Positions 9,701 through 20,004 of a DNA stretch of 64,000 bases are shown here, one piece after another; position 1 is the stretch's first letter, and each line of letters begins with the position of its first letter. Under the pieces are notes generated by a model. That model made no database searches and was not told the DNA's origin. It was given only the letters and a program-made list of their open reading frames with translations. Where the stretch lies: positions 5,789,062 to 5,853,061 of the forward strand of contig RPFO01000667.1 of NCBI GenBank assembly GCA_009746045.1, given 5' to 3'. Position numbers and translations under genes: made by a program. This DNA is from Mesostigma viride. Its lineage: Eukaryota; Streptophyta; Mesostigmatophyceae; Mesostigmatales; Mesostigmataceae.

Positions 9701-12700
9701 CATGGGTTGGCCTGCTAGCTCCACAAAGTCTTTCGCAAGGCATGGCTTACAGTGGGCTTGTTGGCTACAAGTAAATTCACAGCACTCTCCTGCTCAGATC
9801 CAGGAGCCCGAGTGGCCTGTACCCTGGAAACCAAGTGCCGGTTGGTACCCTGCAGAAAGCAAGTGGCGGGTAGCTTGGAGAGTACCAAGTGGTTTGAAGC
9901 CTGGAAAGCAAGTGCAGGTTGCAGGTAGCCTGCAGAAAGCCTGTGGTCGGTAGCCCGGAAATTACAAAGTGGTCGGTAGCCTGGAAATTGCGAAGTGGTT
10001 GCAAGCGGGGAGATTGCGAAGTGGTTGCAAGCCCGGAAATTACAAAGTGGTCGGTAGCCTGGAGATTGCGAAGTGGTTGCAAGCCTGGAATTTACAAAGT
10101 GGTTGGTAGCCCAGAAATTACAAAGTGGTCGGTAGCCTGGAAATTGCAAAGTGGTTGGTAGCCCAGAAATTACAAAGTGGTCGGTAGCCTGGAAATTGCA
10201 AAGTGGTTGCAGGCCTGGAAATTACAAAGTGGTCGGTTGCTCTTTTAGTCGGTAAGAGAGATGCTGGGGTGATGCTTTCCACCTGGGCTTTCATACGAGA
10301 CTGGTGGCTGCCATAGCGGTTTCGTTGATCTTGGATAGTTGCCACAGCGCTTCCTGAGTAGGTCAGATGCGGGTTCATTTCCTAATAACTGGGGCTGTCT
10401 AGTAGAAAGTCGTGAGCTCGTGATTCTAGCTGTTTTGTGAGTTCGTGCTAATGCTGTTCACCCAGAAATCGGTTTCAGTGCACTATCGATCTACATCGCG
10501 CTCTGGGCATAAAGCATATCAGAGTTCGCTTTGGGTCTGTTCAGTGGGTGCCTAACTCTGTTGTTTTTTAGTATATCAGAGTTGTGTGTTGTTCCGTCGT
10601 GGCAGTTGAGATGAAGCAATTCAATTACGATTCTAATCCCCCCTTCCCGATACTACCTCGCGCCGGTCTGTGCACTGCTGTCCTGGGCAGATTGGCATTT
10701 CGACGGGCGAACGGAAGTAAGTTTCTGTGGTGGTCCTCTCGGCTGCGGCATGGGGGCTGGCAACTGCACGGCCCCAGGGGCGGCCTAGTCTCAAAGAGTG
10801 CAGACGTGCTCACACATAGCAGACGTGCAGGTGCACAAAAAGAGTTTGCGTATGTATGGTTTGAAAGGGGAAAAACTACACCAAGGCATCCTGAATGGGC
10901 CCTGCCGCTGTCCAGTGAGAGCTTGTGGGAATACCTCCCCGGCTGTGCAACTTGCGAGTTAAGCCCATGTGCCGATAGCCTGGATCTATTTTTGCTTGGC
11001 ACATCGAAACCCATCCATTGTCAGTTTGACTTGCTCTCATGTTGCATCTCTATTGCGTAACCTATATTTGGCTGGCCTCATGATGGTTCCTCGACCTCTT
11101 ATATAGTATTGGCTGGCATCTTTAAGATGTTCCTGCTATATAGTATTGGCTGGCCTCTGTGATGGTTCCTCCTGTAAAGTATTGGCTGGCCTTTTTTATG
11201 GTTCCTCCTAAATATTTTTGGATTGCCTCGTGATGGTTCCTCCTATATGATTTTGGCTGGCCTCTATGAAGTATTGCTTGCTGGGGTGACAGCTATGGTC
11301 AGTATATGCATGCATGGGTACTGGGGTAGCAATTTTTCTCTTATAAGGGGAATGGTGTACTAGCCCACATGGTGTAGCCCACATGACACTGTCACCTGCT
11401 TTGATTCATTAGTTGATTAAGTAATTAGTTTATTAGTGGGGAATGAGGGTCAGGGTTGGGTGTCATTGTACAAAGGATTTGCGGGGATTTGAATGGGAGT
11501 CAGCTCCTGCTCTGGCATAGCCAGCACGCACCCTCAAGTCTGTTGTCTACGGCTTCGCAAAGCCCCCTTTGCAATTACTACTTGTATTTCTAAATGCGTC
11601 CCCGTTGCGTAATGGTGACGGCGGTGAATCCTTGTACATCATGCAACTGCTGCAGCTGATCCCTATCGGAATCTTCACCATCCTGGAATCGGCGAGTGCT
11701 TCTGGCAGCACAATGTTTGTGGACTCGGCGTTGTTTGTTCGAGACATGAGCTCGGACATGTACGCCCAGTGGAGCAGGTGGGTGCTTCGGGTTGACCAGC
11801 TGAAGGTTTGATGAACATGCCTGGTGGAACAGGGGTTTACAAGGAGCGACGCTTTGCAATCCCATGTCCAGTCGCGGGACTGTGTCTGTAAAAGGTGCTC
11901 TTGTTTCATAGGGCGGCATGCACTCACAGGGTGGCATGCACTGATAGGGCGGCATGCACTTACATGGCGGCATTCACTCACATGGCGGCATGCACTCACA
12001 GGGCGACATGCACTCACAGGGCGGCATGCACTCACAGGGCGGCATGCACTCACAGGGCGGCATGCACTTACAGGGCGGCATTCACTGACAGGGTGGCACG
12101 CACTCACATGGTGGCATGCACTGATAGGGCGGCTTGCACTTACATGGCGGCATTCACTCACATGGCGGCACGCACTCACGGGGCGGCATGCACTCACAGG
12201 GCGGCATGCACTGATAGCGTGGCGTTTAACCTTTAGTGGTGCGCTTGCTGCAGCTGTTGCACCTAAGATGGCCAGCGTAAGATAATTAATGTTGCCTCCG
12301 TGAAGTAATGATGGAACTTTCAAAAAATTTAATGAAAATCAATTCGTTGCTGGTATGGTAGTACTATCTAGGCATGCAGCGGGCTGTCATGAGTGTTATC
12401 TGCTTCTACCGCTTACTTTTGATTACTAGTGAGTGTTATATGCTATATGCTACTAATGCAACATACATGAGTTGTGGGGATGGGCTACCAGCCACTGTCG
12501 GTCCTTGGCTGCCGCAGATGAGGACAAGGTGAGCTGGCTCTTATTAAGCCCGCAAGGCAGGTTCCCGCAGTAAAGAAAGACTATAATCCAGTATGAAAAT
12601 GTATTTTGCAAGCTCCGATTGGACTCCCCATCATTGCGGTATCACTGGCTCCTACTACTGGGTTCTACAGTTTCTGGCTTTCTACTACCATGGCTTGCAC

Positions 12701-13911
12701 TACTGGCTTTCTACTACTAGCTTCTGGGACTGGCTCCGCTCTAGAAGCGGGCTGTTGGGGGATACTGTCGGGTTTGGTCACCTTTATCTCCAGATGCAAT
12801 GGATATATTTTCTTGCTGCTGATGACTGGCTGGCATGGCGCTGTTGGCCTGCACAACGCAGCGCTCTCTCGTTCCACGGTCACCGAAGGGAAACTCGGGA
12901 CGTGTCTGACGTGGGAGTTTGAGAAGATCGGCGGGACCATTGCATATTATATGTAAAAACCTGGCATTGAATTTTGTCATGCCGGCTGGGGCCCATAATA
13001 TCATATATATATTCTGATCAGGCACGCCGCATATGTATATGGTGTTGGTTACAGCACTTGAAACGATATTAGCGCACAGCGTTATTAAGTACCTTCAATT
13101 AGCTCTGGCACCTTGTGGTCATCAGCTTGCGCCTTAATCATTAGCCGACGTCTTGAGCCCACCTCACATTTGTAGCATAAGCTATGCGTCAGCCTACCTA
13201 TGGGATTGCACTGGTTGTATTGCACCCACAGTGTTGCACCCCGGCATGATGCACCATGCCGTGGATCGAGAGAGCGCTCTGTGGCCTGCCCACTTGCAGC
13301 AGTGAGGGAAGCTATAGGGTGCCCTCCCTCCTTCTCGCTGTGTATATAGGGTTGAAGGTTCCTTTACTCTGTATTGGCACCCACGTGACGCAGTCACGTG
13401 CTTATTAATTAATTAACTAATATGGTGTTGGTGATTTGCTGCGTGCCCATGACTGCCATTTACCCACTGTGCTCCCTGTTCGGCTTCATTGCCTTGGTGC
13501 TTTGATTCGGCGTCTGGTGCCTTGTGCAGCATGCGGTGGCGACCCTTCGAGGCATTCAACAATACCTTCACTTTACCCATTATATCTAAGCACCCGGTGA
13601 CTGGCAGGGACGTTCTTTTTGTCACCCCCTCAACCTTTGTTGCGGACACGGGAGGGGCCCAAGAGCATAGCCTGAGCCCCGAGCAACGCAGGCGGGTTAT
13701 GGATGAGTGGAACGATTTGCTGACGCATAGCAAGCATTCCTTTAACGTCACGTGGGCGAAAGGCGACGTTGCGTTCGTGGACAATCTCGCGTTTTTGCAC
13801 AGGGCATTACCCGGCGCGTTCGGGAGTGTCCAGGATGTTGGGCTGCGTGTTGTGCGCAAGGCCGAATGCGGCTGCCGCATGTGGTCATTGTCTGACAGTG
13901 TACTACAATAA
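6770..13911 (+). CDS. TauD/TfdA-family Fe(II)/2-oxoglutarate dioxygenase (spliced)
   Basis: Six exons join in phase: 6770-6862, 8645-8752, 9399-9549, 10691-10716, 11656-11777 and 13530-13911 (stop TAA), giving 293 residues without the missing N-terminus. All introns are GT-AG. The protein shows the family order: GIE|VRGITP then VIFKDQ (N-terminal strand), a DWHFDG HxD iron motif, FTILESASASGSTMFVD, HPVTGRDVLFV, then GDVAFVDNLAFLHRA with the distal iron histidine, and GLRVVRK with the likely 2-oxoglutarate arginine. Family members oxidise small substrates such as taurine or alkyl sulfonates with O2 and 2-oxoglutarate; the substrate here cannot be inferred. The HxD ligands sit wholly in the 26-nt exon. 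Introns hold minisatellites, a LINE 3' scrap and decayed copies of the 8752 exon end. An exon at 5596-5721 may supply the start. Confidence 0.8.
8130..8560. mobile_element. Remnant related to the TTAA-flanked element at 23387-25780
   Basis: Two copies of the word AACGGACTGAGTTG (one in a CAGTCCGTT/AACGGACTG palindrome at about 8350) and a segment AGAGTGAACGCAC..CCAAAGCGAACGCC match the left part of the 23387-25780 element, which has AACGGACTGAGTT and AGAGTGAAATCAC..CCAAAGCAAACGCC. It lies in the first firm intron of the dioxygenase gene. Termini and target duplication are not clear. Confidence 0.5.
9815..10240. repeat. Graded 26-bp minisatellite in a dioxygenase intron
   Basis: Units of about 26 bp alternate between TAGCCTGGAAATTGCGAAGTG-like and GCCCGGAAATTACAAAGTG-like forms. 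Units are degenerate at the left (GTACCCTGCAGAAAGCAAG words) and become homogeneous at the right, so the array appears to have expanded from left to right. Confidence 0.9.
11060..11290. repeat. Degenerate tandem repeat, about 42-bp unit
   Basis: About five to six imperfect units carry the word GTATTGGCTGGCCTC followed by ATGGTTCCTCCT and TATATAGTATTGG. It lies in the intron between the microexon and the 11656 exon of the dioxygenase gene. Confidence 0.8.
11905..12225. repeat. 18-bp minisatellite (GGGCGGCATGCACTCACA)n
   Basis: About 18 tandem units, with variants GATAGG, TTACAT and GGTGG. It gives open frames in both directions (HALTGR, VSACRP), but these are repeat shadows, not genes. It lies in the last intron of the dioxygenase gene. 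Confidence 0.95.
13382..13416 (+). repeat. LINE 3' end stem-loop with TTAA tail
   Basis: CACGTGACGCAGTCACGTG (8-bp stem, GCA loop) is followed by TTATTAATTAATTAA. The identical stem-loop plus tail ends the LINE copy at 45.9-46.0 kb, so this marks the 3' terminus of a truncated plus-oriented LINE inside the dioxygenase intron. Confidence 0.7.
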
Positions 13912-13975
13912 AGATTTGGTATGCAGTATGCAGTATCCTATTTTGTCTTGAGCCTAATAAGTAATTATTTGATTA

Positions 13976-15650
13976 ATTAATTAATTAAGGACATAACTCC
14001 GTTGGGAGTACATGTAGCACATATCCCTGAGAAGGGGCATATGGCTTTTAATACATTCTGGGCGACTTCCTGCAAGGGTGGGAATGCATAAGCTACCCTT
14101 GCTCTAGGTGCACCAGGGCACCGGTTGGCCTGCACCCTCATGAGCTATCAAGCTATGCCCAGCTAAGGGGGAGCATGTCATGTGGGGGAAGATCATCATG
14201 GCTATACAAGAGCTAGGGCATGGCTTCGCAACAGAGAGCATCTCTCTGCATAGGCATAGCATGGAGGGCTAAATTCTTAATGCAGCATCCATGGGGGTCC
14301 CATTATAGGCATGGCTTGGCTAAATTCTGAAGGCATCATCCATGGGGGCCATTATGGGCGCACATGCGCGTGGCCCCTAGCTGCAGATGTGGCAGCTGTG
14401 AGTCGCACGCTGGCTGCTGAGCTCCCCACCATCCCCACCACCACCGCCACCCTCCTCGCCTCCATCCCCCCCCCCTCCGCCTCCACCCACTCCATCACCG
14501 CCCAGCTCCGCTACATTGACCAGCGTCTTAAGGATAATGCCATCGCTATCGAGGTCCTGCAGAACACCGCGGGCCTCACCGCCCAGGCGGTGAAGGACAT
14601 TGCCGCCAAGCCAGCCTCTGCTGCATGGCCTGGCCGGCGATGCTCCCCCCATTACGACCTGGGCGGACATGCTTAAGCAGCACACCACCTCCACCACCTC
14701 CGCCGTCGCAGCCCAGCTCCAGCGGCAGACGCTTGACCTCCGCGAGGAGGCCGAGCTCGCCAAGCGCAGCCTCAACGTCATTGTCAAGAACTTCGACATG
14801 GAGGAAGGTGAGAATTCCGAGAAGCTTACGCGTGCGTTTGAGAGAGAAATCCTAGGTCGCATGGGCCTGAATGGTGAGATAGAGCTGGTCGCCCACCGCC
14901 TTCCCCGCGCGCAGGGTAAGGCAGGGGCGCCCCCGCTCCTTCTCACCTTTAAGACCCCGGCGGACAAGATTTCTTTTCTCAGACGCCGCAAGCGGCTCGA
15001 GAAGACTCTCTTCACCCTTGACGACGACTTGACCCTGGCGCAGCAACAACGGCGACGGGAGCTATGGCCGACCTACCTCCAGCTCCGGCAGACCAAGGCG
15101 GGGCAGCCGGTGTACTGGAAGGGGGCGGCCATCTACGTCGGCCACAAGCCCTGGCAGGCGACCCCCGCGGCCCCCGCGACTCCAGACGCCCCAGCTTAGG
15201 GGAATACAGCAGCAGTAGTGTAGTAGATAGATAGACCGTGGCCATGTACATGTACGCCTCCTAGAGGCACTATCCCAGCTAAGCCACGCGCTTTATTTAA
15301 TCATGTACATGTGTGCCTATGATGAGCCACCCTCCAGATGATGCCTAGCTTTATTTAGTAATGTTGTGCCCATGCAGGGAGTAACTCTCTGCTGAGACGC
15401 CATGCCCTAGCTTTTTTGTATAGCCATGCTGATCTTCCCCCCCATGACAGGCTCCCCCTTCGCTGGGCATAGCTTGAAGATCATGGGGATGCAAGTGCCC
15501 TGGTGCACCTAGAGCAAGGGTCCTTTACATTCCCACCCTTGCAGGAAGTAGCTTAGAATGTATGATAGGCCATATGCCCCTTCTCTGGGCTATGTGCTAC
15601 GTATACTCCCAACGGAGTTATGTTCCTAATTTATTAATTAATTAATGCGC
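13976..15650 (+). mobile_element. ORF1-only LINE copy flanked by inverted 3'-UTR arms
   Basis: The right part (about 14372-15650) is a 5'-truncated ORF1 unit with its 3' UTR. The left part (13976 to about 14370) is an inverted, roughly 400-bp copy of the same 3' UTR: both arms contain the words CTCCGTTGGGAGTA, GCACATA, GGGGCATATGG, CTTGCTCTAGGTGCACCAG and CAAGCTATGCCCAGC in the same outward order. Both outer ends are followed by ATTAATTAATTAA runs. The result is a head-to-head dimer with 3' ends facing outward, or a long-inverted-repeat element. Confidence 0.75.
14372..15199 (+). pseudogene. LINE ORF1-like protein, one frameshift
   Basis: The reading frame runs from about 14372 (PLAADVAAV, shared with the copy at 15.7-16.8 kb) to TAG at 15199, with one frameshift near 14625-14640 between AVKDIAAKPAS and ITTWADML. 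The order is Pro/Thr-rich N-terminus, coiled-coil-like segment (LQRQTLDLREEAELAKR), an RRM-like block beginning LNVIVKNFD, and a C-terminal block with TLDDDLTLAQQQRRREL and PVYWKGA. This is the L1 ORF1p architecture (RNA-binding chaperone of the retrotransposition particle). The 5' end is truncated. No ORF2 accompanies it. Confidence 0.75.
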
Positions 15651-17560
15651 GTGGGCCACATGCTATAGGCTTAGCCTGACTAATCTACACTACTGGTATA
15701 ATAGTAGTATATTCCCTAGTCTGAGGTGGCAGGAGGTGCCTGCATGCCAGGGCTTGTGGTCAACGTGGATGACCGCCCCCCTCCAGTATACCGGCTTCCC
15801 CCCTGCGCTCTGCCGGAGCTGAAGGTAGGTCGGCCATAGCTCGCGTCGCCGCTGTTGCTGGGCGCCAGGGTCAAGTCGTCGTCCAGCGTGAAGCGAGTCT
15901 CCGAGAGCTTCTTGCGGCATTTAAGGAACGCCAGCTTGTCGATCCGCCATGTACTTTAAGGTGAGGAGCACGGGTGCCGGGCCAGCCTTACCCCACGCGC
16001 GGGGGAGGCGGACAGCCGACATCCGCAGCTCACCAGTGAGTTGCATGGGGGCAAAAATGTCGCGCTTAAATGCCGTGAGAAGGCTCGTGGAGGTCTCACC
16101 TGCCGGCTGGTCGAAGTTCTTGACGATGACTGGCATTGTGGCTGCGCTTGGCGATGTCGGCCTCCTCGCGAAGGTCGAGGGCTTGTTGCTTGAGTTGTGC
16201 TGCGATGGTGGAGGTGGTGGAGGTGGTGTGATGCTTAAGCAAGTCCGCCCAGGTGGAGGGAGCATCACCGGCCGGGCCAGCAGGTGCCGGCCGGCTGGGC
16301 GGCGATGTCCTTCATGCCGCCTGGGCGGTGAGGCCGGCGGTGTCATGCAAGCACTCAAGGGCGGTGGCGGTGGCTTGAAGGCGTTGGTCGATGTCGAGGA
16401 GCTGGGCTTTAATTGATGTCGGCAGTGGAGGCGGAAATGGCCGGCAGTGGAGGTGGAGGCGGCGGTGGTGGAGAGGAGAGGAAGTTCAGCAGCCAGCGTT
16501 CCACCCATGGCGGCCACATCGGCGGCAAGGGGGGTCACGTGCTGCTGAAAGGCTTCCGTAGTAAGGATGGAACGAAGGGTGGGGCCGCCCGGGCGGAGAT
16601 GGATGGAGCCCAGATCTCGCCGCCAGAGCGCATGCATGAGACGGGGAGTTGAGGATGGCGTGCTGGAGGTGGGCGCGTTTGCACCTGAACAGAGTGCTGA
16701 TGTTGTACCACCAGCTGCCGTCCGAGCAGAGTGAGGCGATTGATGTCGTGGAGATGGAGGCATGCACAGGTCGTATATAAAGCGAGGCGTAGTCCCCGTG
16801 GAAGATGCAACGCAGCTAGGGAAGTTGCGGGGGACATGTTGGTCCAATCGTGATCATCGCAAGAAGCTCTCGGAGACTCGCTTCACGCTGGACAACGACT
16901 TGACCCTGGCCCAGCAACAGCGGCGACTCGAGCTATATGGCCGACCTACCTTCAGCTCCGGCAGAGCGCGCACGGGCGGGAAGCCGGTATACTGGAGGGG
17001 GGCGCCGGTCATCCACGTTGACCACAAGCCCTGGCAGGCACCTGGACCATGCCACCTCAGACTAGGGAATATATACCAGTAGTGTAGATTAGTCAGGCTT
17101 AGCAGGTAGCATATGCATGTGGCCCACGCGCACGTGGGCCCATAATGGCCGCCCCCATGGATGATGCATGCCTTCAGAATTTAGCCACGCCATGCCTATA
17201 ATGGGACCCCCATGGATGTTGCACTAATTAGAATTGAGCCATGCTAATAATGCCTATGCAGAGAGATGAGCACTCTCTGCCGAGAAGCCATGCCCTAGCT
17301 CTTGTATAGCCATGATGATCTTCCCCACCTATATATGACGGGCCGGCTCCCCTTGTTAGCTGGGAGTTGCCCGAGACTCTGGGTGGTGCAGGTGCCCGGC
17401 CTAGTGCACCTAGAGCAAGTGTTGTTTACATTCCCACCCTTGCAGGAAGTAGCTTAGAATGTATTATATAGGCCATATGCCCCTTCTCAAGGGCTATGTG
17501 CTACAGATACCGGCTCCCAACGGAGTTATGCTCCTAATTACAATTAATTAATGGATGGAG
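15651..17560 (-). mobile_element. Second ORF1-only head-to-head LINE pair
   Basis: The minus-strand copy (about 16850 to 15651) includes ORF1 from its N-terminus; its 3' UTR is cut at 15651 beside the TTAA run of the previous copy. The plus-strand partner (about 16858-17550) holds only the ORF1 C-terminus (TLDNDLTLAQQQRR, PVYWRGAP) and a complete 3' UTR ending CTCCCAACGGAG plus AATTAATTAAT. The two are joined at their 5' sides near 16850. Confidence 0.7.
15690..16847 (-). pseudogene. LINE ORF1-like protein, minus-strand copy
   Basis: The frame from 16847 encodes a Ser/Pro/Thr-rich N-terminus, PLAADVAAMGGTLAAELP, a Pro-rich linker, then MPVIVKNFDQPAGETS (RRM-like start) and LPRAWGKAGPAPVLLTL, where it breaks at about 15921. 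The C-terminal block (AQQQRRRELWPTYLQL, KPVYWRGAVIHVDHKPW) continues to 15690 in another frame. It is homologous to the 14372-15199 ORF but extends further 5'. Confidence 0.7.
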
Positions 17561-17795
17561 GTGGGCGAAACCGCGAAACCGAACTAAGCTAACTCGATCT
17601 AATCTAATCTAATCTAATCTAATATTTCTAGAAAACCTAACTATTCTACGCAGCAAAGCGCCCCTTACTGTTGGGGGGAGGGGGCTTGCCCACAGGGGCT
17701 GGCGTGTGAGCCTGGACAATCGCCTTCCACTTCTTCTTGTTCTGCATAGCAGTCCAAGCAAGAGAGAGGGAGCATCATCCATTAATGAATTAATT
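17560..17795 (-). mobile_element. 5'-truncated LINE, 3' end only
   Basis: On the minus strand this matches the last ORF2 codons and 3' UTR of the LINEs at 28.6 and 46.2 kb (words TTCTAGA, GGGGGCTTGCCCACAGGG, TTGTTCTGCATGGCAGTCC with small changes). The tail is a (GATTA)n run at 17598-17623. Confidence 0.8.
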
Positions 17796-17850
17796 AATTA
17801 GACTCGTGCTCCCGTTGGGGATTCACGGAGCATTAGCCCCGATGGATGGA
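17796..17850 (-). repeat. LINE/SINE 3' terminal hairpin scrap
   Basis: An ATTAATTAATTAG tail is followed on the minus strand by the GTGCTCC..GGAGCAC hairpin that also ends the fragments at 48.1 and 62.1 kb. The similarity stops after about 45 bp. Confidence 0.6.
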
Positions 17851-18419
17851 TGGATGGATGGGTGCAAACAGTTCTATTGGTCTAATCTATTATCTACACT
17901 GATCTCATTTGGTTCCCGAAGTGCTGTCCTCCGGCTTTTTGCCTTTGCACCGTGTGCAGTTCTTGGACGTTTGGAATCATGGCATGGCTAACGTAATGGC
18001 TGACTAGCTAGACCTTTTCAGTGGTTTTCCATTTGCGGGTATTTCCTCGTAAATGGTGGGAGAGCGATCGCAGCAATGGTGCTCACCACTAGACACTCCC
18101 GGCCAGTTAGGCTCGAAACACACGCCCTGATCAAGCATGCTAGCTGTTTAATTCCGGCCCCACCGTCTAGGTCATCTAGTCGCTCTACACGTAAGCCGGC
18201 CATAATGTCAATGCACACGGCTACACATTTCCATCACCATTCATCTTCATCATCCTGAATGACTCGAACACGCGGACAAGATAACGGCAGGCTCGAGCTA
18301 CCATGGTCCGGATTCTCCCGATTTCTGGCCTGCGCTGGTTGTCTCCTTGACATCATCTACCTACAACATCTATCTAAACAACATCACTAACTACAACATC
18401 TATCTAAACAACGCGCTAC
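17851..18419. other. No gene seen; flank of the LTR element
   Basis: A GATG tetranucleotide run lies at 17841-17858, and a 32-bp word (CTACAACATCTATCTAAACA plus following bases) is directly repeated at 18361 and 18391, just before the LTR. No coding exon is recognised. Confidence 0.5.
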
Positions 18420-18982
18420 TGTTACGTCGCGTAATTACAATTCGTTGTAGTTACGGACGTAAATTAGGTCTTTTGCCTCGGTCGCTCCTAGGTTTACGTA
18501 TAGTTTGTACTGGGACACTGTTGTCCTCGTAACAGTACCGTGGTGCATTGGATGCTTTTGGGCGTCGCGCCGCGTACTTTATTAGTGGTCCTTATCCTTC
18601 GGGTAGAATGTAGTGGACCAGCGTGCATCTGTGTATCTGTAGGCGAGGGCCATGTCGGCCCGAGCATGCTGGACCGTAAGTGATCATTTATGCACGTTCT
18701 ACCCCTCGTGTTGGCACTCGGCGTGTGTTAAATGAATTGGCACATATTAGCTTGGGTCATGGCAGTGTAGTTGTGTTTCCTTCCTCTATTCCTGGAGTAA
18801 ACGGGTTTGTGTAAATGGCTTATGGCGTATTATAGTAGAACATACGTAAATGCATTGAGATCTGGATCGTCTCGTTCGTCTTTCGCTAGGGGATTAACTA
18901 GTAGAGGTGGCCTTACTAGTTTAGGTAGCGTTATAGGCCGGGTAGAGGTAGAGGTGGCGGTATAGGTTTACGGGACGTAACA
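18420..18982 (+). repeat. 5' LTR
   Basis: 563 bp bounded by TGTTACGTC and GACGTAACA, which are inverted copies of each other. Nearly identical to 42764-43328; differences are a few substitutions and short indels. A candidate primer-binding site (TGGACTCGGAGGAAC) follows two bases after the LTR end, but no tRNA 3' end could be assigned to it by eye. Confidence 0.97.
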
Positions 18983-19495
18983 ATGGACTCGGAGGAACTT
19001 TCGTAGGTAGAGAGCGAGACGATCCCCTGCCACATACGCCTTTGCATCAACCCTTCCGCGTCCAGGGAAACGAAGACGACACCTACTTGACAGGTAATGG
19101 GCGGGTCGCCTGCAAGCTGGGGGGGTAGTGCTGCCCGATTCGGGACACGCTCTGCCTAGACGGTAGACCTGCTCGAAGCGGAAAAATCCTTTTATAGATA
19201 GCTCCTTTCCCTCGCTTTGTTTTCCTGAGAATGGTTGCTTACTGTCGTAGATAGAGGATGGTTTCGGTTCGGCGATAGTGAGACGATTAGCGTCTTGGTA
19301 GGCTCCACCTTTTCCTTCGTGCTGCTGTTCATTAGACGGCCGCACCCGCAGAATTCACTGGGTCGCTGATTTTAGGACTACGAGCGCTGGACCATTGCCG
19401 CCCTCGTACTTTCGGTGATCCAGATAACCCAGCTAAGTCGCCTCCTACTCCTCGTCTTCTATCGTGACTTCTCAAGACCAACCAGGTGCGTTACC

Positions 19496-19888
19496 ATGAG
19501 CCAGCGGCGTTCTTTTACGGCTCCTTCCCATTCTTCTAGCGATAATAGCCTAGCTAAGTATTACGTAGTGATTACGCCTCAATGGTCCGCCATTTTCCTT
19601 TCTTGGTCCGATGCTAGGAAAATAGTTCAGAACCGAGTATATAACGTAGTTAGGTATAAGAAATCCATGACCTTGGAAGAAGCTCAGCAGTTCCTTATAG
19701 ACCATAGCGAATCAGATGTAGGCCTACACGTACGCCTTATTCCTCATGGTCGTCCTCCCGTGGAATCCCTAGTTTTTGCTACCCCTCCTTCTTCTCCCCC
19801 TCGACGTGTTGCATCCTTTTCTAGTGCAGATACCCCTCTCACCTTAGAGTTTGGTTCCCTATTCATTACTGTGGTTAAAAAGGATTGA
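19496..19888 (+). CDS. Viroplasmin / RNase HI N-terminal-like ORF upstream of gag
   Basis: The ORF is intact, with the likely start at 19496 (TTACCATGAG; an in-frame ATG at 19415 lies further upstream), about 130 residues. Residues about 21-65 read KYYVVITPQWSAIFLSW, then DARKIVQN, YKKSMTLEEAQQFL. This is the pattern of the small domain found at the N-terminus of RNase H1 and in caulimovirus viroplasmin (YYVV..G...GIY.SW.EA...V.G...A.YK.F....EA..FL), which binds RNA-DNA hybrids or double-stranded RNA. A Ser/Pro-rich linker and a short C-terminus follow. It is a separate ORF between the 5' LTR and gag. The assignment rests on motif reading only. Confidence 0.6.
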   Translation: MSQRRSFTAPSHSSSDNSLAKYYVVITPQWSAIFLSWSDARKIVQNRVYNVVRYKKSMTLEEAQQFLIDHSESDVGLHVRLIPHGRPPVESLVFATPPSSPPRRVASFSSADTPLTLEFGSLFITVVKKD

Positions 19889-20004
19889 TTCTATTTGTTT
19901 TCTTTGAAATTCAAGGTTTTTCCTTTTGCCTTCCTTGCTTCAATTTAGGTTTCTATCCTTTTCTTAAGGCAACTTTCATTGCTTTTTCTTTTAATTAATT
20001 AAAC

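Noticed and set aside
9715-10378. Minus-strand repeat ORFs rich in CNFRATNH-like words
   Set aside because: Produced by the 26-bp minisatellite. There is no start context or domain.
10584-11060. 158-residue ORF
   Set aside because: Only the 26-nt piece 10691-10716, in a different frame, is supported by family motif and splice sites. The rest is intron.
11547-12323. 258-residue Cys/Ser repeat protein on the minus strand
   Set aside because: The frame is open only because an 18-bp repeat is a multiple of three. Both strands are open, and it overlaps the supported dioxygenase exon at 11656-11777.
12593-12956. Hydrophobic ORF as an extra dioxygenase exon or membrane protein
   Set aside because: It does not match the TauD family, and the neighbouring exons 11656-11777 and 13530-13911 already join in phase without it.
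18984-19000. Assignment of a specific tRNA primer for the LTR element
   Set aside because: TGGACTCGGAGGAAC is in the right place but could not be matched to a known tRNA 3' end by eye.
18968-19345. 125-residue minus-strand ORF next to the 5' LTR
   Set aside because: Lies in the leader of the LTR element, antisense, with no motif.
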